The position numbers were made by a program, and so were the translations under genes. The notes beneath the pieces were generated by a model. The model saw nothing but the letters and a program-made list of their open reading frames with translations, was not told the origin of the DNA and ran no database searches. Shown here one piece after another: positions 43,344 through 52,816 of a DNA stretch of 64,000 nucleotides. The first letter of the stretch is position 1; every line of letters starts with the position of its first letter. Source of the DNA: an uncultured Chlorobiota bacterium (GTDB lineage: Bacteria > Bacteroidota > Ignavibacteria > UBA10030 > UBA6906); the NCBI GenBank assembly GCA_900696645.1, contig CAADGV010000007.1, forward strand, positions 321,029 to 385,028, written 5' to 3'.

Positions 43344-44666
43344 ATGATTGAAGCGGTAACAGTTCGAACTAAAGCAAGTCCGGCAACCGTGGACGAGCGC
43401 CGGGTTCTTGTCATTGCCTACTACTTTCCGCCGATGGGATTGAGCGGCGTGCAACGGACGTTGAAGTTCGTCAAATATTTACCCGAATTCGGCTGGAAGC
43501 CAACGGTGCTGACTGTTGAGCCCGTGGGATACTTTGCGCATGATGAGTCGCTTCTTCTGGAGCTGGAGGGAAAGAATGTCGAAATTGTTCGAACAAATGC
43601 CGCCGGACCAGGGAGGGTCTTTTCCAAGAAGAAGCGAACGGTGAAGCTCCCGTCTGAGCGGACAAGGAAATTCCTGAGTCGTGTGAGTGATACATTCTTC
43701 ATTCCCGACAATAAAATTGGCTGGAAGCGGAAGGCGGTAAAGACGGCGCTTGCATTGCACGAACAGAAACCGTTTGACATGCTGTTTGCCACAGCCCCGC
43801 CGTTCACAGATTTTCTCATCGGAGCGGAGATCAAGTCACATCTCAAGATTCCGTTGGTGTTCGACTATCGGGACGCGTGGGTTGAGTATCCTCATAAATT
43901 CTACCCGACTCCGTATCACAAGTTGCGCACGATCCGGTTGGAACGCAGCGCGCTGAAGGCAAGCAGCCATATAGTCACAACAAATCGCAACGTGAAGGAG
44001 TTGCTGATCAAACGTCACCGCTTCCTCGGCTACAATGATGTTGAGATCATCCCGCAAGGCTATGATCCTGAGGATTTTGCAGGGACAGATGCCGATGGTG
44101 TTGTTCCGAGAACGAACAAGATGAGAATTACATACGCCGGTGTGTTCTGGGAAGACAGAGTGCCGACGTATTTCCTGCAGGCTCTTCACACGTTGTTCCG
44201 GGAACAGCCCCACCTTCGTGACCGCATAGAAGCGTTGTTCATCGGCAAGTTCCGAAAGGAGAACACGAAGCTTGTCGAAAAGCTCGGCCTGAAGGATACC
44301 GTTATTGTTGTTGACTATCTCCCGCACCGTCAGTGTGTCAACAATCTTGTTGCGTCGGATGTGCTCTGGATGATTGTGGGGGATAATGTGGGATCGCCCG
44401 GCAAAGTGTACGAGTATATCGGCGCCCGTAAACCGATTCTTGGCTGCGTGCCGGACGGGTTTATGAAACAGACAATTCTCGAAGCCGGGGGCGTTGTGAC
44501 TGCACCGGGCGATGTTGCTGCTATCAAGCACGCTATTGAAACATTCTATCGTCAGTATGAAGAAGGGACGTTGCAGAATCCGCCTGAGGAGGTTGTGGAA
44601 AAATATGATCGAACGAAATTGACGGGCAAGTTGGTCAAATTGTTTGAATCGCTGTTGGCAGTGTAG
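43344..44666 (+). CDS. Glycosyltransferase, GT4-like
   Basis: 440 residues. The N-terminal Rossmann part starts LVIAYYFPPMGLSGVQRTLKFVKYLPEFGW, with the Gly-rich acceptor loop of GT-B enzymes, and the C-terminal part holds YIGARKPILGCVPDG with SPGKVYEYI before it. It probably transfers a nucleotide sugar for surface polysaccharide, as a membrane sugar transferase and an epimerase gene follow within 3 kb. Substrate unknown. Confidence 0.82.
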   Translation: MIEAVTVRTKASPATVDERRVLVIAYYFPPMGLSGVQRTLKFVKYLPEFGWKPTVLTVEPVGYFAHDESLLLELEGKNVEIVRTNAAGPGRVFSKKKRTVKLPSERTRKFLSRVSDTFFIPDNKIGWKRKAVKTALALHEQKPFDMLFATAPPFTDFLIGAEIKSHLKIPLVFDYRDAWVEYPHKFYPTPYHKLRTIRLERSALKASSHIVTTNRNVKELLIKRHRFLGYNDVEIIPQGYDPEDFAGTDADGVVPRTNKMRITYAGVFWEDRVPTYFLQALHTLFREQPHLRDRIEALFIGKFRKENTKLVEKLGLKDTVIVVDYLPHRQCVNNLVASDVLWMIVGDNVGSPGKVYEYIGARKPILGCVPDGFMKQTILEAGGVVTAPGDVAAIKHAIETFYRQYEEGTLQNPPEEVVEKYDRTKLTGKLVKLFESLLAV

Positions 44667-44698
44667 GTGATTGCGCCAATTACTTATCATTTCTATCA

Positions 44699-45973
44699 AT
44701 GAACATCCTCGTCATCGGTTCCGGCGCTCGTGAGCATGCGCTGGTCTGGAAAATCAGACAAAGCCCGAAGGTCAGGGAAATCTACTGTTCTCCCGGAAAT
44801 CCCGGTATCGGCGAACTTGCCGAGTGTCTGCCAATGCGGGCAACGGCGCTTGAGGGTCTTCTCGATTTTGCGAAGCAGCAACAAATCGACTTGACTGTCG
44901 TCGGTCCGGAACAGCCGCTCGCTGACGGGATCGTTGACCTGTTCGAGGCGAATGGAATGAAGATATTCGGGCCCACAAAACGCGCAGCAGAACTTGAATG
45001 GAGCAAGGCGTTCGCCAAGGAATTCATGCAACGGCACGGAATCCCGACGGCACGCTACAAGAAATTCACCGCTTCGCAGAGTGCTGAGGCGAACGACTAC
45101 ATCTCGCGCAGCAGTATGCCTGTTGTCCTGAAAGCGGACGGACTTGCAGCCGGGAAAGGCGTTCTCGTCTGTTCCTCTCGTGAACAAGCTGTTGCATCAT
45201 TTGAAGAGATGAAACGGCAGTTTGGTGCCGCTGGCGACACGATTGTAGTTGAAGAATTCTTGGAAGGAGAAGAAGCCTCCGTTTTTGCAATTTGCGACGG
45301 AAAAGACTTCGTCATGCTTGCACCGGCACAGGATCACAAGCGTGTCTTCGACGGCGACAGAGGAAAAAACACCGGTGGAATGGGGGCCTATGCTCCGGCG
45401 CCGATTGTCACGCCTGATATTTTGCGCGACGTCGAGGAAAAGATCATCAAACCAACACTCACGGGAATGGCGTCCGAAGGCCGCCCGTACAAAGGTTGCC
45501 TTTATGTTGGTTTAATGATTACGACAGGCGGTCCGAAAGTTATTGAATACAACTGCCGCTTCGGCGATCCGGAGACTCAGGTGGTTTTACCTCTGCTGAA
45601 CAGTGATATCGTGGAGTTGTTTGACGCAACATGCGAAGGACGCATCGGAGAGTTGCGAAGCAATATAGCGCACTCGCAATCTGCCGTGTGTGTTGTGCTT
45701 GCTTCCGGCGGCTATCCTGACGAGTATCCGACCGGAATCGAAATCGACGGGCTTGATGAGTTGGCGGGAGTCAACAACGTTCTGGTATTTCATGCCGGAA
45801 CAAAATTGCAGGGCAGCACTCTGGTCACGGCAGGGGGGAGAGTTCTCGGTGTAACGGCGATAAAGTCCGATCTCGCCGGAGCGATTGAGGATGCCTACAA
45901 CGCTGTCGGGAAGATATCATTTGCCGGTGTTCATTACCGCCGCGATATCGGCAAGAAGGCATTTGTGCATTGA
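44699..45973 (+). CDS. purD: Phosphoribosylamine-glycine ligase
   Basis: 424 residues. Signatures MNILVIGSGAREHALVWKI, LTVVGPEQPLADGIVD, FGPTKRAAELEWSKAFAK and the ATP-grasp core VLKADGLAAGKGVLV with NCRFGDPETQVVLPLL. Second step of purine synthesis. The stop overlaps the start of the next gene (TGATG). Confidence 0.98.
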   Translation: MNILVIGSGAREHALVWKIRQSPKVREIYCSPGNPGIGELAECLPMRATALEGLLDFAKQQQIDLTVVGPEQPLADGIVDLFEANGMKIFGPTKRAAELEWSKAFAKEFMQRHGIPTARYKKFTASQSAEANDYISRSSMPVVLKADGLAAGKGVLVCSSREQAVASFEEMKRQFGAAGDTIVVEEFLEGEEASVFAICDGKDFVMLAPAQDHKRVFDGDRGKNTGGMGAYAPAPIVTPDILRDVEEKIIKPTLTGMASEGRPYKGCLYVGLMITTGGPKVIEYNCRFGDPETQVVLPLLNSDIVELFDATCEGRIGELRSNIAHSQSAVCVVLASGGYPDEYPTGIEIDGLDELAGVNNVLVFHAGTKLQGSTLVTAGGRVLGVTAIKSDLAGAIEDAYNAVGKISFAGVHYRRDIGKKAFVH

Positions 45974-47295
45974 TGCGATGGCTGAAGTCATATCAGGATG
46001 TTTTACTGATTGTGTTGATCGGTTTCATTTTGAGAGTGAGTCTTGTCGGCTACCTGCATCTTCAAGGCTACACCGGCGACGAACGGGAATATATTTCGCT
46101 AGCGGCCAAACTTGCACAGGGGCAAGCGTTTGTTGATTCCAACGGCGAATGGTCAACGAAGGCACCGCTCTGGCCGCTTCTCTTGTCGATCATTTTTCGA
46201 GTGTTCGGCGACGAATTGCTTGTCCCGCACATACTCGGATGCTTCCTCGGCGGATTGGCAATCTGGTTGGGATTTGTCCTGAGCCTTGATTTGACGGGGA
46301 GCAGATTTGTTGCGTTGATTGCAGCGGCGTTCATCGCCGTGTATCCGGGACTTGTTATCTACTCGACGCTGCTTCAAACGGAATCGTTGTACATTGTTTT
46401 CGTTCTTGCTTCGTTTATCTTACTTGAACGCCAACGCAAGCATCCGACACTTTCAACCGGAGTTCTGGTTGGCGTTATGGCGGGTCTTGCGACATTGACC
46501 AGGGCGGTGTTCTTTGGCTTCTTTGTTTTTCTGATTGCGGCGCTTGCTATACTGTATCGGAAGCAACCCGGCTCGTATGCAGGCTCGTTGTCGATTGCGG
46601 CCGTTGCGTGGCTGATTGTCCTCACGCCGTGGACGATTCGTAACTGCAACATTCATGGCGAGCTTGTTCCGATTTCTTCGTGGGGTGGAATGTCGATGCT
46701 GCTCGGCAACAACCCGTACTCAACAGGAACGTGGAGCAGCAAACCGGGCTTCGAGGAATGGTTCATGCTCAAAGCAAAAGAGAATAATCTGGACCTGACT
46801 CAATCGACGGAAACGGAAAGAAGCGCGTTCGGCAGAAAACTTGCGGTTGAGTATGTACTTTCCGAACCGGAAAATGCTGCCAAGCTTGCGCTGAAGAAAT
46901 TCTATATGCACGGAGTCTATCCCATCTCAAACACCGACTCGGATACTCGACTTCAGGCTGTTTGCGTTGCGGGTGATATAGTGATGTACCTCTTTGCGGG
47001 GTTCGGCTTGATATTAATGGGGTGGAGGAAAGAGGGCTTCGTTCCGATCATTCTGGCCATGGTGTTTTTTACAACAATGCAAGTGTTGTTGCATTGCGAG
47101 GCACGGTACAGGCTCCCGCTCATGCCCTTTGCAGCCATCTTCGCGGCAGGTGGCGTGGCATTGTTCGCAGACACACATAGGCTGAGGGACTTTTTCAATA
47201 TTCGTCGGAACAAAATTCTCGCTGCGTCCTGGGCAATGTTTGTTAGTGCCGTCTATTCATTCACGGCATGGCAATTTCTTGAAGGTAACATATGA
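45973..47295 (+). CDS. Multi-pass membrane glycosyltransferase (GT39/ArnT-like)
   Basis: 440 residues with about 10-11 hydrophobic segments. An early periplasmic loop contains GYTGDEREYISLA, the acidic motif where PMT/ArnT-family enzymes bind a lipid-linked sugar. Such enzymes transfer sugars from polyprenyl carriers onto lipids or proteins on the outer face of the inner membrane. ATG 45973 is chosen over the TTG one codon earlier. Neighbours suggest envelope glycan work. Confidence 0.82.
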   Translation: MRWLKSYQDVLLIVLIGFILRVSLVGYLHLQGYTGDEREYISLAAKLAQGQAFVDSNGEWSTKAPLWPLLLSIIFRVFGDELLVPHILGCFLGGLAIWLGFVLSLDLTGSRFVALIAAAFIAVYPGLVIYSTLLQTESLYIVFVLASFILLERQRKHPTLSTGVLVGVMAGLATLTRAVFFGFFVFLIAALAILYRKQPGSYAGSLSIAAVAWLIVLTPWTIRNCNIHGELVPISSWGGMSMLLGNNPYSTGTWSSKPGFEEWFMLKAKENNLDLTQSTETERSAFGRKLAVEYVLSEPENAAKLALKKFYMHGVYPISNTDSDTRLQAVCVAGDIVMYLFAGFGLILMGWRKEGFVPIILAMVFFTTMQVLLHCEARYRLPLMPFAAIFAAGGVALFADTHRLRDFFNIRRNKILAASWAMFVSAVYSFTAWQFLEGNI

Positions 47296-47317
47296 TTTCT
47301 GAAAGGGGAAGAACACG

Positions 47318-48253
47318 TTGAACATCCTTGTCACCGGCGGTGCCGGGTTTATTGCCTCACATATTGTGGATGAATACATCTCGCGTGGTCACAAGGTGAC
47401 GATTCTCGATAACCTCTCTACCGGCCGGAGAATCAATATCAATCCGGCGGTGGCATTTCACGAGGTTGACCTTCGGGATGCGGAAGCCGTGAAGGAGATT
47501 TTTCAGGCCGGCCGCTTCGATGTCGTCAATCATCACGCAGCACAAATGGATGTTCGCAGATCTGTTGAAGATCCGGTATATGATGCGTCCGTCAATATTA
47601 TCGGCGTACTCACAATGCTCGAGTGTTGTGTCGCTACGGGTGTCAAGCGCGTGATATTCGCGTCCAGCGGCGGCGCAATTTACGGAGAACAGGATTACTT
47701 TCCGGCGGATGAGCTTCATCCGACCCGCCCGATCTCACCGTACGGCGTGGCGAAGCTGACAACCGAACAATATCTCTTTTACTACAAAGCTGTGTACGGA
47801 ATCGATTCCGTCAGTCTCCGTTATGCCAACATCTACGGCCCGCGCCAGAATCCCGAAGGCGAGGCGGGTGTTGTTGCAATCTTCACAACAAAACTACTCG
47901 GTCGTCAACAACCTGTCATCAACGGCGATGGAAAGCAGACTCGTGACTATGTCTATGTTGGAGATGTTGTGCAAGCCAACGTCCTTGCGCTGAACTGTGA
48001 AGGCTCGCATGTGTTCAACATCGGTACGGGAATTGAAACAAATGTCAACCAACTCTTCCATCACCTCAAGCAACTGACAGATTCATCAGCCGATGAACGC
48101 CACGGTCCGGCCAAGAAGGGCGAACAATTGCGAAGCGTTCTCACATCAGCTCGCATCGAACAACAATTGGGATGGAAGCCTACTGTTTCTATGGAAGAAG
48201 GCCTTCGAAAGACGGTCGAGTACTTCAAGACGAAAGAGGGATATGGCGCGTAG
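47318..48253 (+). CDS. NAD-dependent sugar epimerase (UDP-glucose 4-epimerase-like)
   Basis: 311 residues, starting at TTG with GGGGAAG upstream. NAD-binding GGAGFIASHIVDEY, catalytic Tyr/Lys in SPYGVAKLTTEQY, and ANIYGPRQNPEGEAGVVAIF are typical extended SDR features. It likely interconverts UDP-sugars for the two glycosyltransferases upstream. The last codons overlap meaB by 11 nt. Confidence 0.92.
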   Translation: MNILVTGGAGFIASHIVDEYISRGHKVTILDNLSTGRRININPAVAFHEVDLRDAEAVKEIFQAGRFDVVNHHAAQMDVRRSVEDPVYDASVNIIGVLTMLECCVATGVKRVIFASSGGAIYGEQDYFPADELHPTRPISPYGVAKLTTEQYLFYYKAVYGIDSVSLRYANIYGPRQNPEGEAGVVAIFTTKLLGRQQPVINGDGKQTRDYVYVGDVVQANVLALNCEGSHVFNIGTGIETNVNQLFHHLKQLTDSSADERHGPAKKGEQLRSVLTSARIEQQLGWKPTVSMEEGLRKTVEYFKTKEGYGA

Positions 48254-49193
48254 ATCGGCTGTCGATTCCGGGCTGTTATTTGCAGGCGATCGCATTGCGA
48301 CCTCGCGGGCAATCTCTCTTGTCGAAAACGAGCTTGATGGCTCCGAGGAATTTCTTCGCACAATTTATCCGAAGACAGGTCGAGCGTACCGAATAGGCAT
48401 CACGGGCCCTCCCGGTGCAGGCAAAAGCACGCTCACAAACAAACTTGCGCAGTACTATCGGCGGCAGAATCTTGGTATCGGGATTATCGCGGTTGACCCG
48501 ACGAGTCCTTTTACCGGCGGCGCATTGCTCGGCGACCGGGTTCGCATGACGGATGTGGAGTTAGACGAGGATGTGTTCATTCGCAGCATGGCTTCGCGGG
48601 GAAGTCTTGGAGGTTTGAGCAAGAAGGCAATGGAGGCTGCAGATGTTCTTGATGCGTCGGGGAAAGATATTATTATTATGGAAACAGTCGGTGTTGGCCA
48701 ATCGGAACTGGACATTGCAGGAGCTGCCGATACAACTGTCGTTGTCCTCGTCCCGGAATCAGGCGATTCGATTCAGGCGATGAAGGCGGGTTTGATGGAG
48801 ATTGCGGATTTCTTTGTACTGAACAAAGCCGACCGCGCCGGAGCCGAACAGGCAGTCATGTCCATCAAAATGATTCTGCATTTCAAGCCGGCAAGTGCCT
48901 GGAATTCTGATGTGCTGAAATGCGTAGCCAGCGAAGGAAAGGGCATTGAAGAGATTGCCGCGAAGATCGGCGAGCATCGGGCGTATCTCGAACAGAGTAG
49001 CGAATTACAAAGGAAGCGACGTTTGCGTACGGAATCCCGCATTCGTGAGCTTGTAGCCGACAAACTGCGTACGGATTTCTGGAGTGAAGAACGCCAGCGC
49101 ATTCTTTCCTCCAGAATGGACGATGTTGTTTCGTTTGTGACAACACCGTACGATCTTGCACATGAACTAATCAATAATTTTCGTAATCAGTAG
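48243..49193 (+). CDS. meaB: Methylmalonyl-CoA mutase-associated GTPase MeaB (ArgK family)
   Basis: 316 residues from ATG 48243; the longer frame overlaps the epimerase deeply. G1 GPPGAGKST, AVDPTSPFTGGALLGDRVRM, ETVGVGQSELDIAGAADTTVVV and NKADRAGAEQAV are family signatures. It protects and reloads B12-dependent methylmalonyl-CoA mutase. The mutase itself is not in the window. The next two genes are acyl-CoA enzymes of the same metabolic area (propionate, branched-chain amino acids). Confidence 0.97.
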   Translation: MARRSAVDSGLLFAGDRIATSRAISLVENELDGSEEFLRTIYPKTGRAYRIGITGPPGAGKSTLTNKLAQYYRRQNLGIGIIAVDPTSPFTGGALLGDRVRMTDVELDEDVFIRSMASRGSLGGLSKKAMEAADVLDASGKDIIIMETVGVGQSELDIAGAADTTVVVLVPESGDSIQAMKAGLMEIADFFVLNKADRAGAEQAVMSIKMILHFKPASAWNSDVLKCVASEGKGIEEIAAKIGEHRAYLEQSSELQRKRRLRTESRIRELVADKLRTDFWSEERQRILSSRMDDVVSFVTTPYDLAHELINNFRNQ

Positions 49194-49204
49194 GAGAAGA
49201 CTAA

Positions 49205-50365
49205 ATGGCAGACGCAACCGGAATGAGCTTCAATCTCACCGAAAGCCAAAAGGCGGTTCAGGAGCTTGCGCGCAAGTTTGCTGAAGAAGAGATGCGCCCT
49301 CACGTTCTGAAGTACGACGAATCGCAGGAGTTCCCTCACGACATTGTGAAGAAGGCGGCCGATCTCGGGTTCATGGGAATGACGTGGCCGGAAGAACTTG
49401 GCGGTGCAGGTTTGAGCGAAATGGAGGCAATCGTCATCATCGAAGAGATTGCTAAAGTCGATCCGTCCATTGCCCTCACAGTTGCTTCACATAATAGTTT
49501 GTGTACAGGACACATCATGAAGTTCGCCAACGACGAGCAGAAGAAGCGCTATGTTCCCGATCTCGCCAGCGGGCGCACACTCGGCGCGTGGGGGCTGACG
49601 GAACCCGGCTCCGGTAGTGATTCGGGAGGGATGAAAACAATCGCTGTTCGCGACGGCAAGGACTGGATTCTTAACGGAAGCAAGACGTTCATTACGCAAG
49701 GGTCGGTTGGCGGAACGTACGTCATTATGGCGATGACGGACAGGTCGAAGGGGAAGGGGAGCATCTCTGCTTTCATTCTCGAAAAGGGAATGAAGGGATT
49801 TACCATCGGCAAGAAGGAAAACAAACTCGGCATGCGTTGCAGTGACACCGCGACCTTGATATTCGACAACGTTCGTGTGCCCGGAGAGAATCTGATCGGA
49901 GAAGTAGGGCAGGGATTCAAGCAGGCGCTGACGGTTCTTGACGGCGGACGAATCGGCATTGCGGCTCTTTCGGTTGGCATTGCTCAAGGCGCGCTTGATG
50001 CAAGCGTGAAGTACGCAAAGGAACGGCACCAATTTGGCAAAGCGTTGGCCGAGTTTCAAGGCATCCAATGGAAGCTTGCCGATATGGCAACTGAAATCAA
50101 TGCTGCCCGGCTGCTGACCCAGCGGGCGGCATGGATGGCAACGAATGGAATGGACTACACGCTCGCCGTCTCGCAAGCGAAGCTCTTTGCCAGCGAGGCT
50201 GCTGTACGTGCAACCAACGAAGCTGTACAGGTTCATGGCGGTTACGGATTTATCAAGGAATTTCCGGTCGAAAAGCTGTACCGTGATGTGAAGCTTATGA
50301 CGATCGGCGAAGGGACTTCTGAGGTTCAAAAGATGGTCATTGCACGACAATTGCTGGCATCATAA
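49205..50365 (+). CDS. Acyl-CoA dehydrogenase (short-chain, butyryl-CoA-type)
   Basis: 386 residues. FNLTESQKAVQELARKFAEEEM, WGLTEPGSGSDSGGMKTIA, KTFITQGSVGGTYVIMAM, and RIGIAALSVGIAQGALDASVKYA are classic. The catalytic Glu lies in MTIGEGTSEVQKMVIARQLL. FAD-dependent; electrons go to ETF. Three nt separate it from the carboxyltransferase gene, so the pair may act in branched-chain acyl-CoA breakdown. Confidence 0.95.
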   Translation: MADATGMSFNLTESQKAVQELARKFAEEEMRPHVLKYDESQEFPHDIVKKAADLGFMGMTWPEELGGAGLSEMEAIVIIEEIAKVDPSIALTVASHNSLCTGHIMKFANDEQKKRYVPDLASGRTLGAWGLTEPGSGSDSGGMKTIAVRDGKDWILNGSKTFITQGSVGGTYVIMAMTDRSKGKGSISAFILEKGMKGFTIGKKENKLGMRCSDTATLIFDNVRVPGENLIGEVGQGFKQALTVLDGGRIGIAALSVGIAQGALDASVKYAKERHQFGKALAEFQGIQWKLADMATEINAARLLTQRAAWMATNGMDYTLAVSQAKLFASEAAVRATNEAVQVHGGYGFIKEFPVEKLYRDVKLMTIGEGTSEVQKMVIARQLLAS

Positions 50366-50368
50366 TCT

Positions 50369-52024
50369 ATGGCGCTTATCGGAACGGAACTCAAATATTC
50401 TCCCTCATTCCAAAAGAATGAAGAGAATTTCAAATCACTGCTGAAGCGCGTGCGGGAGAGGGAAGAGAAGGTCAGACTCGGCGGCGGGAAGGCGGCGATC
50501 GAGAAACTTCATCAGAAAGGAAAGCTCTCGGCTCGGGAACGTATTGAGAAGCTGGTTGATCCCGGAAGCTATTTTCTCGAAGTCGGCCTCTTTGCCGCGT
50601 ACGAAATGTATGAGGAATACGGGGGAGCCCCGTCATCAGGGACTGTGTTCGGCATCGGCAAAATTCATGGCCGCGATGTCGTTATTGTAGCCAACGATGC
50701 AACGGTAAAGGCAGGGGCGTGGTTTCCGATTACTGCCAAGAAGAATTTGCGGGCGCAGGAAATCTCCATCGAAAACCGCCTGCCGATTGTCTATCTCGTC
50801 GACTCAGCGGGAGTATTTCTCCCTCTCCAAAGTGAAATCTTTCCCGACAAAGAACACTTCGGCCGCATCTTCCGGAACAACGCCGTCATGTCATCTCTCG
50901 GCATCACACAAATTGCCGCAATTATGGGGCCGTGTGTGGCAGGCGGTGCGTATCTCCCGATCATGAGCGATGAAGCATTGATTGTTGATAAGACGGGAAG
51001 CGTCTTCCTTGCCGGAGCACATCTTGTGAAGGCTGCAATCGGTGAGGAAATTGAGAACGAATTGCTCGGCGGGGCAACAGTCCACTGTGAAATCAGCGGC
51101 GTCACCGACCACAAAATGGCGAATGATGACGAAGCAATTCAGAAAATCCGAAGCATCATCAGCAAACTCGGACACAAACCCACTGCCGGGTTTGATCGCA
51201 GTGAATCTGTTCTGCCAACGTATCCGGTGGAAGATATCTACGGCCTCTTTCCTGCGGATCGCACGAAGCCGTACGATACGTACGAAATTCTTGCGCGCAT
51301 TCTCGACGGAAGTGAGCTCGACGAATACAAGGCGGGCTACGGCAAAACGATCATTACAGGCTACGCCCGCATAGATGGTTGGGCCGTCGGGATTGTGGCG
51401 AACCAGCGCTCGGTTGTTAAAACTGCAAAGGGAGAAATGCAGGTCGGTGGCGTCATCTATAGTGATAGCGCCGACAAGGCGACGCGCTTCATTCTGAACT
51501 GTAACCAGAAGCGCATCCCGCTGGTATTCTTCCAGGATGTCACCGGGTTTATGGTCGGAAGTCGTGCTGAGCATGGCGGCATTATCAAGGATGGCGCGAA
51601 ACTCGTGAATGCCGTTGCAAACAGTATCGTTCCGAAATTTACATTCATGGTGGGGAATAGTTACGGCGCGGGCAACTACGCAATGTGCGGCAAGGCATAC
51701 GATCCTCGTTTAATCTATGCCTGGCCGACTGCACAGATTGCTGTGATGGGAGGGAAACAGGCGAGCGAAACGTTGCTGGGAATTCGTATCCAGCAGATGG
51801 AAAAAGGGGGCAAACACATCAGCAAAGAGGAACAACAGCAGTTGCTTGCAGAAATCCGGCAACGCTACGAAAAAGAGACAGATCCCTATTTTGCTGCAGC
51901 CCGCTTGTGGGTGGACGGGATTGTTGATCCGGCGGAGACACGCAACATTGTTTCGAGGGGAATTGAGATGGCAATGCACAATCCGGATTTCCCGCAGTTC
52001 AATCCCGGCGTTATTCAAACGTAA
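50369..52024 (+). CDS. Acyl-CoA carboxylase beta (carboxyltransferase) subunit, methylcrotonyl-CoA-type
   Basis: 551 residues. Both crotonase halves are present: LHQKGKLSARERIEKLVDPGSYFLEVG, GPCVAGGAYLPIMSDEAL, VFLAGAHLVKAAIGEE, FFQDVTGFMVGSRAEHGGIIK and GNSYGAGNYAMCGKAYDPR. The GAGNYAMCGRAY-type motif is close to MCC beta of leucine breakdown. It needs a biotin-carrying alpha subunit that is not encoded here. Propionyl-CoA carboxylase is a less likely alternative. Confidence 0.92.
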   Translation: MALIGTELKYSPSFQKNEENFKSLLKRVREREEKVRLGGGKAAIEKLHQKGKLSARERIEKLVDPGSYFLEVGLFAAYEMYEEYGGAPSSGTVFGIGKIHGRDVVIVANDATVKAGAWFPITAKKNLRAQEISIENRLPIVYLVDSAGVFLPLQSEIFPDKEHFGRIFRNNAVMSSLGITQIAAIMGPCVAGGAYLPIMSDEALIVDKTGSVFLAGAHLVKAAIGEEIENELLGGATVHCEISGVTDHKMANDDEAIQKIRSIISKLGHKPTAGFDRSESVLPTYPVEDIYGLFPADRTKPYDTYEILARILDGSELDEYKAGYGKTIITGYARIDGWAVGIVANQRSVVKTAKGEMQVGGVIYSDSADKATRFILNCNQKRIPLVFFQDVTGFMVGSRAEHGGIIKDGAKLVNAVANSIVPKFTFMVGNSYGAGNYAMCGKAYDPRLIYAWPTAQIAVMGGKQASETLLGIRIQQMEKGGKHISKEEQQQLLAEIRQRYEKETDPYFAAARLWVDGIVDPAETRNIVSRGIEMAMHNPDFPQFNPGVIQT

Positions 52025-52051
52025 TCGGCCAGACAATTCGGAGCGGTGAGG

Positions 52052-52816
52052 ATGAAAGGTTCTTTGCTTTCAATGCTGGTCGGATTGTTGCTTGTTGTTC
52101 CGGCATCATCATCCTCACAGACTTCCCCTCCGGTGTTCGACGAACGCGCCGAGGTTCCCGAGTTGATCAGTTTTTTTGCGCCGTTTGTGTTCCCGAAAGT
52201 CGTGCAGGACATTTATCAACTGAAAGAATTCATTCGCAGCGAGGAGTTCGCAGAATTCAAGCAATCATTCGGCGACCTTCACGCAGTTGACGCAATTTTT
52301 GACAAAGCGATGAGGTTCAGTTGGAGCAACGCCTACGAGGCGCTGTTTATCTCGCTGGCGGCGACGATGGATCACAGAAGGTTTGGCGTGAAGATACCGG
52401 TTATAGGGCCGTTGCTCTGGTTTCCGCTGACGTCGGAGTTCGAAGATCAATTTCGCGCCCGGGTAGACGCCCTGCCGCGAAAACTCTATGCCGATTCACC
52501 TCTTAGAGGTGCAGGCGATCGCGACAAATTGCAGCACTTTTTCGGGTCGGCGTTTCTTGCATACACGTTCGAGTCACGCGACGTCGCTGAACGCATAGGC
52601 TCGTTTATCGAGTGGGGCGAAGATAAAATAATTGTTGACGGAGCGTTGGATGAACGTGATTTCCGCTCAAACCGTCACGGGCAGGAATTCGGGTTAAGAT
52701 TGTTGGATGACAAGACTGTTCTTCCATCGTCGTTTTTACGTTACTCGATTGCCGTCCACGATTCACTGTCTGAAACGCCGTGCGGCACAGTAGATCTTAT
52801 TCAGGAGGATCGATGA
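52052..52816 (+). CDS. Unknown exported protein with DKxQHF motif
   Basis: 254 residues, family not recognised. The ATG at 52052 (a GTG lies two codons earlier) gives a signal peptide (SLLSMLVGLLLVVPASSSS). The mature part is mixed helical, with RDKLQHFFGSAFLAYTFESRD near 150-170, a D-K-x-x-H-F pattern seen in some predicted periplasmic or lipoprotein families (DUF2279-like, from memory). It overlaps the NtrC-type regulator by 4 nt, which makes a functional link plausible. Confidence 0.6.
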   Translation: MKGSLLSMLVGLLLVVPASSSSQTSPPVFDERAEVPELISFFAPFVFPKVVQDIYQLKEFIRSEEFAEFKQSFGDLHAVDAIFDKAMRFSWSNAYEALFISLAATMDHRRFGVKIPVIGPLLWFPLTSEFEDQFRARVDALPRKLYADSPLRGAGDRDKLQHFFGSAFLAYTFESRDVAERIGSFIEWGEDKIIVDGALDERDFRSNRHGQEFGLRLLDDKTVLPSSFLRYSIAVHDSLSETPCGTVDLIQEDR

